From Pseudomonas synxantha (GTDB lineage: Bacteria; Pseudomonadota; Gammaproteobacteria; Pseudomonadales; Pseudomonadaceae), in the NCBI RefSeq assembly GCF_900105675.1, contig NZ_LT629786.1, positions 5,890,001 through 5,954,000 on the forward strand: a stretch of 64,000 nucleotides of DNA. Reading direction: 5' to 3'. Made by a program: the position numbers and the translations under genes. Positions within the stretch are counted from its first letter, which is position 1. Each line of letters begins with the position of its first letter. Below are positions 10,412 through 19,796 of this stretch, piece after piece. The notes under the pieces were generated by a model that saw only the letters and a program-made list of their open reading frames with translations, did no database searches and was not told the origin of the DNA.

Positions 10412-10960
10412 TTAAAAGTTCGCGGGCGTGGCTGCGCTGATTAGTCGCGCCGGCACGTCGAACGGGTTGCGAAAACGATGAGGCTTGGTGCTTTCAAAGT
10501 AGTAGCTATCGCCAGCTTCGAGCACAAAAGTTTCAAGACCGACCACCAGTTCCAGGCGACCCTCCAGCAGGATCCCGGTTTCTTCACCTTCGTGGGTGAG
10601 CATTTCTTCGCCTGTGTCGGCGCCCGGCGGGTAGATTTCGTTGAGAAATGCGATGGCCCGGCTCGGGTGTGCCCGGCCCACCAGTTTCATGGTGACGGCA
10701 CCGTCAGAGATGTCGATCAGCTCATTGGCTTTATAGACGATCTGCGTCGGTATTTCCTGGAGGATCTCCTCGGAAAAGAACTCGACCATGGACATAGGGA
10801 TACCGCCCAGCACCTTGCGCAAGGAGCTGATCGAGGGGCTGACGCTGTTTTTCTCGATCATCGAAATGGTGCTGTTGGTGACGCCCGCACGCTTGGCGAG
10901 CTCACGCTGGGAAAGACCTTTGAGTTTACGGATGGATTGCAGTCGTTCGCCGACGTCCAA
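10412..10960 (-). CDS. XRE-cupin transcriptional regulator, PuuR-like
   Basis: A 182-residue regulator with an N-terminal Cro/C1 HTH (LSQRELAKRAGVTNSTISMIE) and a C-terminal cupin (THEGEETGILLEGRLELVVG, then GDSYYFESTKPHRFRNP). E. coli PuuR, repressor of putrescine utilisation, has this architecture. The start codon is an unusual TTG at 10960, decided by a perfect AGGAGG (plus-strand CCTCCT at 10969-10974) eight bases upstream. It lies downstream of dadX and within 5 kb of PuuB- and PuuC-like genes, so amine or amino-acid catabolism is the likely target. Confidence 0.9.
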   Translation of the reverse strand: MDVGERLQSIRKLKGLSQRELAKRAGVTNSTISMIEKNSVSPSISSLRKVLGGIPMSMVEFFSEEILQEIPTQIVYKANELIDISDGAVTMKLVGRAHPSRAIAFLNEIYPPGADTGEEMLTHEGEETGILLEGRLELVVGLETFVLEAGDSYYFESTKPHRFRNPFDVPARLISAATPANF

Positions 10961-11076
10961 TGCAGGAGCCTCCTAGGATTCAGGCTTTGTTGTAATTGAG
11001 CGTTATCATGGCGACAGCGTTCAGTATTTACAACACTTGGGCCTAAATCCCGGACAGCTTGGTTCGTAGCCGGCGG

Positions 11077-12150
11077 CTAAGCCCCGGAATAGAGGCGTGG
11101 CACTCGGCGCAGGTTGCAGAAGATCTGGTAAGGAATGGTCTCAGCGGCCACGGCGACGTCACTGGCGAGGATAGTCTTGCCCCACAGTTCCACAGTGGAA
11201 CCGAGGCCCGCCTGGGGTACGTCGGTGAGGTCGACACAGAGCATGTCCATGGACACACGCCCCAGCAGTTGGCTGCGCTGGCCCGCCACCAGCACTGGCG
11301 TGCCGGTTGGCGCATGGCGCGGGTAGCCGTCGGCATAGCCCATGGCAACCACACCAACACGCATCGGCTTGGGCGTGACGAACTTGGCGCCATAGCCCAC
11401 GGGCTCACCGGCTGGTAGCTCGCGTACGCAGATAACTTTGGACTCAAGGGTCATCACTGGCTGCAAACGGGCAGCGAGCGCTTGATCTTCACCAAATGGC
11501 GTTGCGCCGTAGAGCATGATGCCCGGGCGCACCCAGTCGCTGGTCATCGTCGGCCAGCCCAGCACCGACGGCGAATTGCGCAGGCTGACTTCGGCCGCCA
11601 GGCCTTTTCGCGCCGCTTCGAATACGGCCACCTGTTCATCACTGCGCACGCAATCGAGTTCATCGGCGCGGGCGAAGTGGCTCATCAACACAATCTTGGC
11701 GACCTTGCCGCTGGCCAGCAGGCGCTGATAGGCCTCGTGGTAATCCTTGGGATGCAGGCCGACGCGGTGCATGCCCGAATCCAGCTTGAGCCAGACCGTC
11801 AACGGCTTGCTCAGGCGGGCCTGTTCGATGGCGTCCAACTGCCATAGCGAATGCACCACGCACCACAAGTCATGCTCGATGATCAGCGGCAGCTCGTCGG
11901 CCTCGAAAAACCCTTCCAGCAGCAGCACCGGCGCACGAATGCCGGCAGCACGCAATTCCAGGGCTTCCTCGATGCACGCCACGGCAAACCCGTCGGCCTC
12001 GGCTTCCAGCGCCTGGGCCACACGTACGGCACCATGGCCGTAGGCGTCTGCCTTGATCACGGCGAGGGCCTTGGCCCCCGTGACTTCACGGGCCAGTTGA
12101 TAGTTATGGCGCAGGGCTTGGAGGTCGATCAGGGCACGGGCTGGACGCAT
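11077..12150 (-). CDS. dadX: Catabolic alanine racemase DadX
   Basis: A 357-residue PLP enzyme that interconverts L- and D-alanine. The PLP lysine is K33 in [11 protein letters not shown]; the second catalytic residue is the tyrosine in [11 protein letters not shown] near residue 250. It is the third gene of a minus-strand dadA-ridA-dadX series, which supports the catabolic DadX rather than the biosynthetic Alr: L-alanine is racemised so that DadA can oxidise the D-form. Confidence 0.95.
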   Translation of the reverse strand: MRPARALIDLQALRHNYQLAREVTGAKALAVIKADAYGHGAVRVAQALEAEADGFAVACIEEALELRAAGIRAPVLLLEGFFEADELPLIIEHDLWCVVHSLWQLDAIEQARLSKPLTVWLKLDSGMHRVGLHPKDYHEAYQRLLASGKVAKIVLMSHFARADELDCVRSDEQVAVFEAARKGLAAEVSLRNSPSVLGWPTMTSDWVRPGIMLYGATPFGEDQALAARLQPVMTLESKVICVRELPAGEPVGYGAKFVTPKPMRVGVVAMGYADGYPRHAPTGTPVLVAGQRSQLLGRVSMDMLCVDLTDVPQAGLGSTVELWGKTILASDVAVAAETIPYQIFCNLRRVPRLYSGA

Positions 12151-12229
12151 GGCGGCAGGCTTCTAGGCAGCAAGGTGAAGAAAAAACCGGTGCCGACCAA
12201 CAGCGTCGGCGCCGGGAGAGGGATCGTTA

Positions 12230-12583
12230 TTAAGGCAGCGCAGCCACGACGGACAGCTCAACCAGGATTTGCGGCTCGCAGAGCTTGGCTTCAACCGTGG
12301 CGCGGGCCGGGGCGACGCCCTTGGGCAGCCACTTGTCCCATACCGAATTCATGCCGGCGAAGTCAGCGTCGATGTCTTTCAAATAGATCGTCACCGACAG
12401 CAACTTGCTCTTGTCAGTGCCGGCCAGGTCCAGCAGACGCTCGATATTGGCCAGGGTTTCACGTGTCTGCTGTTCAATCCCGGCGCTCATGTCGTCGCCG
12501 ACTTGCCCTGCCAGATACACGGTACCGCTGTGGACAACGATCTGGCTCATGCGCTCATTGATGAGCTGGCGCTGGATTGACAT
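12230..12583 (-). CDS. RidA-family imine/enamine deaminase
   Basis: A 117-residue member of the RidA/YjgF family. Recognisable are [27 protein letters not shown] and the C-terminal [11 protein letters not shown] with the substrate-binding Arg. RidA proteins hydrolyse reactive imines and enamines made by amino-acid enzymes; DadA releases iminopyruvate, so a role in speeding its hydrolysis is plausible. ATG 12583 follows AGGAG. The gene overlaps the 3' end of dadA by 29 bp, showing tight coupling. Confidence 0.92.
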   Translation of the reverse strand: MSIQRQLINERMSQIVVHSGTVYLAGQVGDDMSAGIEQQTRETLANIERLLDLAGTDKSKLLSVTIYLKDIDADFAGMNSVWDKWLPKGVAPARATVEAKLCEPQILVELSVVAALP

Positions 12584-13856
12584 GTTTCGCGGACTCCTGG
12601 TGGTTGCCATAACGGGAAATATCGAGGCCTGCGGCGCTGATCTGCGGGGTTTTCCTGGCCATCAGGTCGGCCAGCAAGCGGCCGGAGCCACAGGCCATGG
12701 TCCAACCGAGCGTGCCGTGACCGGTATTCAGGAACAGGTTCTTGAATGGGGTCGCACCGACAATCGGCGTGCCGTCGGGCGTGGTCGGGCGCAAGCCGGT
12801 CCAGAAACTGGCTTGGGCCAAATCGCCGCCCTGAGGATAAAGGTCGTTGACGATCATCTCCAGGGTTTCACGTCGACGTGGGTTCAGCGACAGGTCAAAA
12901 CCGGCTATTTCAGCCATGCCACCAACACGAATGCGGTTGTCGAAACGGGTGATCGCGACTTTGTAGGTCTCGTCGAGAATAGTCGAGGTCGGCGCCATGG
13001 CCGGGTTGGTGATCGGTACGGTCAGCGAGTAGCCCTTGAGCGGGTACACCGGTGCCTTGATCCCCAATGGCTTGAGCAGCTTCGGCGAATAACTGCCAAG
13101 GGCCAGGACGTAGCGGTCGGCGGTTTCCAGCTTGCCGTCTATCCACACGCCGTTGATGCGATCACCTGCATAATCCAGGCGCTGGATGTCCTGTTCAAAG
13201 CGGAACTCCACACCCAACTGCTTGCACATATCAGCCAGGCGCGTGGTGAACATCTGGCAGTCGCCAGTCTGGTCATTCGGCAAACGCAGGGCACCGGCGA
13301 GGATATCCGTGACGCTGGCCAGGGCCGGCTCAACCCGAGCAATGCCGGCGCGATCAAGCAGTTCGAACGGCACGCCGGACTCCTGCAGCACGGCGATGTC
13401 CTTGGCGGCACCGTCGAGCTGGGCCTGGGTGCGGAACAGCTGGGTCGTACCGAGGCTACGGCCTTCGTAGGCAATGCCGGTCTCGGCGCGCAATTCGTCG
13501 AGGCAGTCACGACTGTACTCGGACAGGCGCACCATGCGCTCCTTGTTCACCGCATAGCGGCTGGCCGTGCAGTTACGCAGCATCTGCGCCATCCACAGGT
13601 ATTGATCGATGTCGGCGGTGGCCTTGATCGCCAGCGGCGCGTGGCGTTGCAACAGCCACTTGATGGCCTTGAGCGGCACGCCCGGCGCAGCCCATGGGGA
13701 TGCGTAGCCAGGAGAGACCTGGCCGGCGTTGGCGAAACTGGTTTCCATGGCAGCGGCAGGCTGACGATCGACCACGACAACATCGAAGCCGGCCCGCGCC
13801 AAATAGTAGGCACTGGTCACCCCAATGACGCCGCTACCCAAGACCAGAACGCGCAT
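12555..13856 (-). CDS. dadA: D-amino acid dehydrogenase small subunit
   Basis: A 433-residue FAD enzyme that oxidises D-alanine and other D-amino acids to 2-oxo acids, passing electrons to the respiratory chain. The dinucleotide-binding motif [19 protein letters not shown] starts at residue 4, [22 protein letters not shown] is partly visible as the DadA signature, and the C-terminal [16 protein letters not shown] closes the FAD domain. First gene of the dadA-ridA-dadX series; divergent from lrp/dadR across a 156-bp AT-rich region. Confidence 0.97.
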   Translation of the reverse strand: MRVLVLGSGVIGVTSAYYLARAGFDVVVVDRQPAAAMETSFANAGQVSPGYASPWAAPGVPLKAIKWLLQRHAPLAIKATADIDQYLWMAQMLRNCTASRYAVNKERMVRLSEYSRDCLDELRAETGIAYEGRSLGTTQLFRTQAQLDGAAKDIAVLQESGVPFELLDRAGIARVEPALASVTDILAGALRLPNDQTGDCQMFTTRLADMCKQLGVEFRFEQDIQRLDYAGDRINGVWIDGKLETADRYVLALGSYSPKLLKPLGIKAPVYPLKGYSLTVPITNPAMAPTSTILDETYKVAITRFDNRIRVGGMAEIAGFDLSLNPRRRETLEMIVNDLYPQGGDLAQASFWTGLRPTTPDGTPIVGATPFKNLFLNTGHGTLGWTMACGSGRLLADLMARKTPQISAAGLDISRYGNHQESAKHVNPAPAHQ

Positions 13857-14012
13857 TTTTATATCCTCATCACGGGCTTAGCCGCTGACGTGTGTTATTC
13901 GAGCAATGATGGGCGCAGTATAAAAAGCAATCGCCAGTGCATTTCACTATATAAATGCCTATATTTGGCGACAATTCTCGGCAAAAACCCTTTTGACAGA
14001 GGCGTATCCCCT
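13857..14012. promoter_or_regulatory. Divergent dadA / lrp control region
   Basis: The 156 bp between the divergent dadA and lrp starts are AT-rich in the middle (TATAAAAAGC, CTATATAAATGCCTATATTT). Lrp-family proteins bind such sequences, and DadR is known to activate dadAX in response to alanine. I cannot place exact operators. Confidence 0.5.
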
Positions 14013-14501
14013 ATGCGTACCAACACCCAGACCAAGCGGGAGCTGGACAAGATCGACCGTAATATCCTGCGCATCCTGCAAACCGATGGGCGTATCTCGT
14101 TTACGGAGTTGGGAGAGAAGGTCGGGCTGTCCACCACTCCCTGTACCGAGCGGGTGCGACGCCTGGAGCGCGAAGGGATCATCATGGGCTACAACGCGCG
14201 TCTCAACCCCCAGCATTTGAAAGGAAGTTTGCTGGTATTTGTCGAGATCAGCCTCGATTACAAGTCGGGCGATACCTTCGAAGAGTTTCGCCGCGCCGTA
14301 CTGAAACTGCCCCATGTGCTGGAGTGCCATTTGGTGTCAGGGGACTTCGACTACCTGGTGAAGGCGCGGATTTCCGAGATGGCCTCGTACCGCAAATTGC
14401 TCGGCGATATCCTGCTCAAGTTGCCCCATGTGCGCGAATCCAAGAGCTATATCGTGATGGAAGAGGTGAAAGAGAGCCTTAACCTGCCGATTCCGGACTG
14501 A
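14013..14501 (+). CDS. lrp: Lrp/AsnC-family regulator (DadR/Lrp)
   Basis: A 162-residue Lrp-family regulator. The HTH (FTELGEKVGLSTTPCTERVRR) lies at about residues 30-50 and an RAM effector-binding domain follows (GDFDYLVKARI). Divergence from dadA matches DadR of Pseudomonas, the L-alanine-responsive activator of the dad operon. ATG 14013 (MRTNTQTKRELDKIDRN) is the family start; a much longer open frame upstream overlaps dadA antisense and is not real. Confidence 0.95.
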   Translation: MRTNTQTKRELDKIDRNILRILQTDGRISFTELGEKVGLSTTPCTERVRRLEREGIIMGYNARLNPQHLKGSLLVFVEISLDYKSGDTFEEFRRAVLKLPHVLECHLVSGDFDYLVKARISEMASYRKLLGDILLKLPHVRESKSYIVMEEVKESLNLPIPD

Positions 14502-14524
14502 CTCACCAGCACAACTCATCCAAA

Positions 14525-14544
14525 TGTGGGAGCAAGCCCCCACA
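14525..14544. repeat. Short REP-like hairpin
   Basis: TGTGGGAGCAAGCCCCCACA is a compact hairpin resembling a collapsed REP unit. It lies between the convergent lrp and YkgJ-family genes and may act as a transcription barrier. Confidence 0.6.
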
Positions 14545-14561
14545 TTGGCCGAGAACATCCG

Positions 14562-14915
14562 CTAGACCAATACCTGCCGGGTGCTCGCCATGTACTCATG
14601 AATCTGTTTTTCCACCCGTGGATGAATCAGCTCCACCGGTCCCCGTCCATTGGGGCATGGCAGGGTCTTGGTGGTGCCAAACAACCTGCAGATCAACGGC
14701 CGCTCGTCATACACCGTGCAACCGTTGGGCCCCAGGTGCACGCAGTTCAACTCGTCCATGGCCGCCTCCTGCTCTGCGGCGGTCTTGCGCGGCAGGCGCG
14801 ACATTTCCTCAGGCGACGTCGTCACCGGCCCACAGCAGTCGTGGCAACCTGGGACGCACTCGAACGAAGGAATCTGTCGACGCAGCGCGCTGATTTTCTG
14901 CCTGTTGCAACTCAT
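14562..14915 (-). CDS. YkgJ-family zinc/iron-chelating cysteine protein
   Basis: A 117-residue protein with the cysteine cluster of the YkgJ (CxxxCxxCC) family: CVPGCHDCCG near residue 20 and further cysteines in ELNCVHLGPNGCTVYDERP and LICRLFG. Metal binding is predicted for the family; no reaction is established. ATG 14915 (MSCNRQKI) is preferred over GTG 14927, although neither has a clear ribosome site. Divergent from the PuuB-like oxidase. Confidence 0.85.
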   Translation of the reverse strand: MSCNRQKISALRRQIPSFECVPGCHDCCGPVTTSPEEMSRLPRKTAAEQEAAMDELNCVHLGPNGCTVYDERPLICRLFGTTKTLPCPNGRGPVELIHPRVEKQIHEYMASTRQVLV

Positions 14916-15030
14916 CGAAACACACACCGAACCGCGAATAAGCGTGGATTCTGACGCAAAACGCTCTGCGCAGACAGCCTCGTCCGACCGCTGTATCCTG
15001 CGTCAAATTTTCCAAACAGGGATGCTCCCC

Positions 15031-16323
15031 ATGACCGCCAGCGCCCGGCACACCGCTTCCTACTATGCCGCCAGCAGCCTGCCGCAACCGGATTACCCGA
15101 CATTGACCGGCGATGTGCGTGCCGATGTGTGCGTGATCGGCGGTGGTTTCTCCGGGCTCAATGCCGCCCTGGAACTGGCCCAGCGCGGCTTCAGCGTGGT
15201 GTTGCTGGAAGCGCGCAAGATCGGCTGGGGCGCCAGCGGGCGCAATGGCGGCCAGTTGATTCGCGGCGTTGGCCACGGACTGGATCAGTTCGCCAATGTG
15301 ATTGGCAGCGACGGCGTGCGCCAGATGAAACTGATGGGTCTGGAAGCCGTGGAGATCGTGCGCGAGCGCGTGGAGCGTTTCCAGATTCCCTGTGACCTGA
15401 CTTGGGGCTACTGCGATCTGGCCAACAAACCCCGTGACCTGCAGGCCCTGGCCGAAGACGCCGAAGAGCTGCGCAGCCTGGGCTATCGACACGAGGTGCG
15501 CCTGCTGCAAGCCAGCGAGATGGGCAGTGTGATCGGCTCCGACCGCTATGTCGGCGGCATGATCGACATGGGCTCCGGCCACCTGCACCCGCTGAACCTC
15601 GCACTGGGTGAAGCCGGCGTCGCGCAGCAGTTGGGCGTGAAGCTGTATGAACAATCAGAAGTGACCCGCATCGACTACGGCCCCGAGGTCAAGGTGCACA
15701 CGGCCCAAGGCTGTGTGCGCGCCCAGACCCTGGTACTGGCCTGCAACGCCTACCTGAACGGGCTCAACCCGCAACTAAGCGGCAAGGTGCTGCCCGCTGG
15801 CAGCTATATCATCGCCACCGAACCCTTGAGCCAGGCGCAAGCCGCCAACCTGTTGCCGCAAAACATGGCCGTGTGCGACCAACGCGTGACGGTGGACTAC
15901 TTCCGTCTGTCCGCCGACCGCCGCCTGTTGTTCGGCGGCGCCTGCCACTATTCCGGTCGTGACCCGAAGGACATCGGCGCCTATATGCGGCCGAAGATGT
16001 TGCAGGTGTTCCCACAATTGACCGAGGTGAAGATCGACTACCAATGGGGCGGCATGATCGGCATCGGTGCCAATCGACTGCCACAGATTGGTCGCCTGGC
16101 CGATCACCCCAACGTGTATTACGCCCAGGCGTACGCCGGTCATGGCCTCAACGCCACCCACCTTGCGGGCAAGCTGTTGGCCGAGGCTATCAGCGGCGAG
16201 CAACAGGGGCGCTTCGACCTGTTCGCCCAGGTGCCACACATCACCTTTCCCGGCGGCAAGCACCTGCGCTCGCCGCTGCTGGCCCTGGGGATGCTCTGGC
16301 ACCGCCTCAAGGAACTGGTTTGA
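15031..16323 (+). CDS. puuB: FAD-dependent amine/glutamylputrescine oxidase, PuuB-like
   Basis: A 430-residue DAO-family oxidoreductase. The FAD-binding GGGFSG is at residues 37-42, followed by GWGASGRNGGQL, typical of PuuB/OrdL, and the C-terminal YAQAYAGHGLNATHLAGKL. PuuB oxidises gamma-glutamylputrescine to the aldehyde that PuuC then oxidises; a PuuC-like enzyme lies 5 kb downstream and a PuuR-like regulator 4 kb upstream, so polyamine catabolism is likely. ATG 15031 has AGGGA upstream. Other substrates of the OrdL group are not excluded. Confidence 0.85.
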   Translation: MTASARHTASYYAASSLPQPDYPTLTGDVRADVCVIGGGFSGLNAALELAQRGFSVVLLEARKIGWGASGRNGGQLIRGVGHGLDQFANVIGSDGVRQMKLMGLEAVEIVRERVERFQIPCDLTWGYCDLANKPRDLQALAEDAEELRSLGYRHEVRLLQASEMGSVIGSDRYVGGMIDMGSGHLHPLNLALGEAGVAQQLGVKLYEQSEVTRIDYGPEVKVHTAQGCVRAQTLVLACNAYLNGLNPQLSGKVLPAGSYIIATEPLSQAQAANLLPQNMAVCDQRVTVDYFRLSADRRLLFGGACHYSGRDPKDIGAYMRPKMLQVFPQLTEVKIDYQWGGMIGIGANRLPQIGRLADHPNVYYAQAYAGHGLNATHLAGKLLAEAISGEQQGRFDLFAQVPHITFPGGKHLRSPLLALGMLWHRLKELV

Positions 16324-16548
16324 TCAATCGCGCCAGAAGGGTTTCAAACCTTCATGGCGCGCCTGTTCAGCGCTAAGCCCTACGTCGCGCAGTTGCTCAC
16401 TGGTCAGGTCCAGCAGGGCTTTGCGTGTATGACGACTGCGCCAGAACATCCCCCAGCGACTCTCGGTCGGCGCGGTCATCGTCCGCGCTTGCCCCGCTTC
16501 CAGTTCCTGGCTGCGTAACGCCAGCCGCACATCGCTCATACCGTTCAT
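16324..16548 (-). CDS. DUF1127-family small protein
   Basis: A 74-residue protein ending with the DUF1127 (YjiS-like) signature: RHTRKALLDLTSEQLRDVGL followed by SAEQARHEGLKPFWRD. Family members are small basic proteins; some modulate phosphate or carbon metabolism through RNA, but no role is known here. ATG 16548 (MNGMSDVRLAL) is chosen because AGGGA precedes it. Its stop abuts the puuB-like stop, and it is divergent from a MocR regulator, a frequent DUF1127 arrangement. Confidence 0.85.
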   Translation of the reverse strand: MNGMSDVRLALRSQELEAGQARTMTAPTESRWGMFWRSRHTRKALLDLTSEQLRDVGLSAEQARHEGLKPFWRD

Positions 16549-16638
16549 TTTGCTGTCCCTCATTGGCGTGTTGCCTTGAGTGGACAGCATGCGCGGGCGG
16601 TCAAAACCATTACAGATTCAAACTATTTTTATTAAAAC

Positions 16639-16692
16639 AATACAGACACTGCCTATGGGCGGCTGAATCCTGTATTTTCCCCCTATCTGTAC
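16639..16692 (+). promoter_or_regulatory. Putative MocR autoregulatory operator
   Basis: Upstream of the MocR gene, AATACAG (16639-16645) and CTGTATT (16670-16676) form an inverted repeat, with a further CTGTA at 16687. MocR/PdxR regulators bind paired short repeats of this kind near their own promoter. Assignment is by position and symmetry only. Confidence 0.4.
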
Positions 16693-16714
16693 TGGTCCCT
16701 CGGGAGCGACCATC

Positions 16715-18139
16715 ATGACCCTCTACGTCAACCTTGCCGAATTGCTTGGCACCCGCATCGAGCAGGGTTTCTACCGTCCGGGGGATCGACTGCCTTCGGT
16801 GCGAGCCTTGAGTGTTGAACATGGGGTCAGCCTGAGCACCGTACAGCAAGCCTACCGGTTGCTCGAAGACAATGGCCTGGCGACGCCTAGACCCAAGTCT
16901 GGTTACTTTGTGCCAGCCAGCCGCGAGCTGCCGGCGCTGCCCGAGGTCGGTCGCCCGGCTCAGCGGCCGGTGGAAATCTCCCAATGGGACTTGGTGCTGG
17001 AGCTGATTCGCGCGGTGCCACGCAAGGGCGTCATACAGCTGGGCCGTGGCATGCCGGATGTACTGTCGCCCACCTTGAAGCCGCTGCTACGCAGCCTGGC
17101 CCGCGTAAGCCGGCGCCAGGATCTGCCGGGGCTGTATTACGACAACATCCTCGGCTGTATGGAGCTGCGCGAGCAAATTGCCCGGCTGTCATTGGACTCG
17201 GGCTGCCAGCTGAACGCCGAGGACATCGTGATCACGACCGGCTGTCACGAAGCGCTGTCCGCCAGTATCCATGCGATTTGCCAGCCTGGGGATATCGTCG
17301 CGGTGGATTCGCCCAGCTTCCACGGCGCTATGCAAACTCTCAAGGGCCTGGGCATGAAAGCCCTGGAGATCCCCACCGATCCGCTCACCGGCATCAGCCT
17401 CGAGGCCCTTGAGCTGGCGCTGGAGCAGTGGCCGATCAAAGTCATCCAGCTCACCCCGAACTGCAACAACCCGTTGGGCTACATCATGCCGGAGGCGCGT
17501 AAACGCGCCCTGCTGACCCTGGCCCAACGCTTCGACGTGGCCATCATTGAAGACGATGTGTATGGCGAACTGGCCTACAGCTACCCGCGCCCGCGCACGA
17601 TCAAATCCTTCGACGAAGATGGCCGCGTGCTGCTGTGCAGTTCGTTCTCGAAAACCCTGGCGCCAGGCCTGCGCATTGGCTGGGTCGCCCCGGGGCGCTA
17701 CCTGGAACGGGTACTGCACATGAAATACATCAGCACCGGCTCCACCGCCACCCAGCCGCAGATCGCAATTGCCGAATTTCTCAAGGGCGGCTATTTCGAG
17801 CCGCATTTGCGCAGGATGCGCACGCAATACCAGCGCAATCGCGACTTGATGCTCGACTGGGTCAGCCGCTACTTCCCCGCCGACACCCGCGCCAGTCGGC
17901 CTCAGGGCAGCTTCATGCTGTGGGTTGAACTGCCGGAGGGCTTCGACACCTTGAAGCTCAACCGTGTGCTGGTGGAACAAGGTGTACAAATAGCCGTAGG
18001 CAGTATCTTTTCGGCCTCCGGCAAGTACCGTAATTGCCTGCGCATGAACTACGCTGCCAAGCCAACACCACAGATTGAAGAGGCCGTGCGCAAGGTCGGC
18101 GCCGCCGCAAGCAAACTGCTGGCAGAAACGGCGGACTGA
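16715..18139 (+). CDS. MocR-family regulator (GntR HTH fused to aminotransferase domain)
   Basis: A 474-residue protein. Residues 1-65 form a GntR-type winged helix (GDRLPSVRALSVEHGVSLST); the rest is a fold-type I aminotransferase domain with the PLP lysine K313 in SSFSKTLAPG and NCNNPLGYIM. MocR proteins use PLP-bound amines or amino acids to control neighbouring genes. ATG 16715 follows GGGAG. Divergent from the DUF1127 gene, with the PLD lipoprotein downstream; either may be its target. Confidence 0.93.
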   Translation: MTLYVNLAELLGTRIEQGFYRPGDRLPSVRALSVEHGVSLSTVQQAYRLLEDNGLATPRPKSGYFVPASRELPALPEVGRPAQRPVEISQWDLVLELIRAVPRKGVIQLGRGMPDVLSPTLKPLLRSLARVSRRQDLPGLYYDNILGCMELREQIARLSLDSGCQLNAEDIVITTGCHEALSASIHAICQPGDIVAVDSPSFHGAMQTLKGLGMKALEIPTDPLTGISLEALELALEQWPIKVIQLTPNCNNPLGYIMPEARKRALLTLAQRFDVAIIEDDVYGELAYSYPRPRTIKSFDEDGRVLLCSSFSKTLAPGLRIGWVAPGRYLERVLHMKYISTGSTATQPQIAIAEFLKGGYFEPHLRRMRTQYQRNRDLMLDWVSRYFPADTRASRPQGSFMLWVELPEGFDTLKLNRVLVEQGVQIAVGSIFSASGKYRNCLRMNYAAKPTPQIEEAVRKVGAAASKLLAETAD

Positions 18140-18201
18140 CCTTTCCCGCTCAATTGCCGTCATATACCGACAAACGCCATGGTCTGGAAGTAGCTCCCTT
18201 G

Positions 18202-19770
18202 ATGATTCGACGGCTTTTACCGTTTTTCCTGTTGGGAGCCCTGGCCCTGGGTGGCTGCGCGACGGTCAACGTGCCGCGCATTCCCAGCGATGCCCTGCCG
18301 GCGACGCAGTCGTCATTCGGCCGCTCGATCCAGGCCCAGGCAGCGCCGTACCAGGGGCGTTCGGGCTTCCGCCTGCTGCCCAACAGCAGCGAGGCCTTCA
18401 TGGCCCGCGCCGAGTTGATCCGCAACGCCCAGACCAGCCTCGACCTGCAGTACTACATCGTGCACGACGGCATCAGCACGCGCATGCTCGTGGATGAACT
18501 GCTCAAGGCGGCTGACCGCGGGGTGCGCGTGCGTATCCTGCTGGATGACACCACCAGCGGCGGCCTCGATCAGGTCATAGCCACCCTCGCCGCCCACCCC
18601 CAGATCCAGATTCGCCTGTTCAACCCCCTGCACCTGGGCCGCAGCACCGGCATCACGCGTACCCTGGCGCGTGCGTTCGACCTGTCGCTGCAACATCGGC
18701 GCATGCATAACAAACTGTGGCTGGCGGACAACAGCGTGGCTATCGTTGGCGGACGCAACTTGGGCGATGAGTACTTCGACGCCGAGCCTAACCTGAATTT
18801 CACCGATATCGACATGCTCAGCGTCGGGCCGGTGGCCGAGCAGTTAGGCCACAGTTTCGACCAGTACTGGAACAGCGCCCTGAGCAAGCCGATCGACGAG
18901 TTCGTCTCCAACAAGCCCTCCAGGCTCGACCTCGCTACTGCCCGCGTGCGCCTGGAGGCATCACTGGCCGAATCGCGCCAGCAGAACCATGCCTTATATA
19001 ACCGCTTGCGTACCTACCAGACCCAGCCACGCATGGACATCTGGCGTCGCGAGCTGATCTGGGCCTGGAACCAGGCGCTGTGGGACGCACCGAGCAAAGT
19101 ACTGGCCAAGGCTGACCCTGACCCGCGCCTATTGCTCACCACCCAACTGGCACCGGAGCTGGAAGGGGTCAGCCAGGAGCTGATCATGATTTCGGCGTAT
19201 TTCGTTCCGGGGCCTTCCGGGCTGGTGTACCTGACGGGGCGCGCCGATGCGGGTGTCTCGGTAAGACTGCTGACCAACTCCCTTGAAGCCACCGACGTAC
19301 CGGCCGTGCATGGCGGCTACGCGCCCTATCGCAAGGCATTGCTGGAGCACGGGGTGAAACTCTACGAGCTGCGTCGGCAACCGGGCGATCCAAGCGCTGG
19401 CAGCGGCCCACACTTGTTTCGTCGAGGCAGCTTCCAGGGCTCGGACTCCAGCCTGCACAGCAAGGCGATGATCTTCGATCGAAAGAAGTCGTTTATCGGC
19501 TCGTTCAACTTCGATCCACGCTCAGTTCTGTGGAACACCGAAGTCGGCGTGATGGTAGACAGCCCCGAACTGGCGGAACACGTGCGCAACCTGGCACTGC
19601 AAGGTATGGCGCCGGCGTTGAGCTACGAGGCGAAACTGCAGGATGGCCAGATAGTGTGGGTGACCGAGGACAACGGCCAACTGCACACCCTGACCCGTGA
19701 GCCGGGCAGTTGGTGGCGCAGGTTCAATGCCTGGTTCGCCACTTCAATTGGCCTGGAACGCATGCTCTAA
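18202..19770 (+). CDS. Phospholipase D-family lipoprotein (ClsC/YmdC-like)
   Basis: A 522-residue lipoprotein with two phospholipase D domains. The signal MIRRLLPFFLLGALALGGC carries a lipobox (LGGC). Both HKD motifs are present: MHNKLWLADNS in the first half and LHSKAMIFDRK in the second, each followed by the conserved GGRN or GSFN. This matches cardiolipin synthase C-like proteins, which join phosphatidylglycerol with phosphatidylethanolamine. ATG 18202 gives the lipoprotein signal; an in-frame ATG at 18154 would spoil it. Confidence 0.9.
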   Translation: MIRRLLPFFLLGALALGGCATVNVPRIPSDALPATQSSFGRSIQAQAAPYQGRSGFRLLPNSSEAFMARAELIRNAQTSLDLQYYIVHDGISTRMLVDELLKAADRGVRVRILLDDTTSGGLDQVIATLAAHPQIQIRLFNPLHLGRSTGITRTLARAFDLSLQHRRMHNKLWLADNSVAIVGGRNLGDEYFDAEPNLNFTDIDMLSVGPVAEQLGHSFDQYWNSALSKPIDEFVSNKPSRLDLATARVRLEASLAESRQQNHALYNRLRTYQTQPRMDIWRRELIWAWNQALWDAPSKVLAKADPDPRLLLTTQLAPELEGVSQELIMISAYFVPGPSGLVYLTGRADAGVSVRLLTNSLEATDVPAVHGGYAPYRKALLEHGVKLYELRRQPGDPSAGSGPHLFRRGSFQGSDSSLHSKAMIFDRKKSFIGSFNFDPRSVLWNTEVGVMVDSPELAEHVRNLALQGMAPALSYEAKLQDGQIVWVTEDNGQLHTLTREPGSWWRRFNAWFATSIGLERML

Positions 19771-19796
19771 GACCAACGAAGCCCACGCCCACAAGT

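Noticed and set aside
10985..10998. TTGTTGTAATT near the PuuR-like gene as another copy of the island box
   Set aside because: Only the TTGTAAT core matches; the left half does not, and the setting is core chromosome. A single 7-mer is not specific.
12405..14012. Long N-terminal extension of the Lrp protein
   Set aside because: The frame stays open antisense to dadA and ridA by chance; the Lrp family begins at the ATG at 14013.
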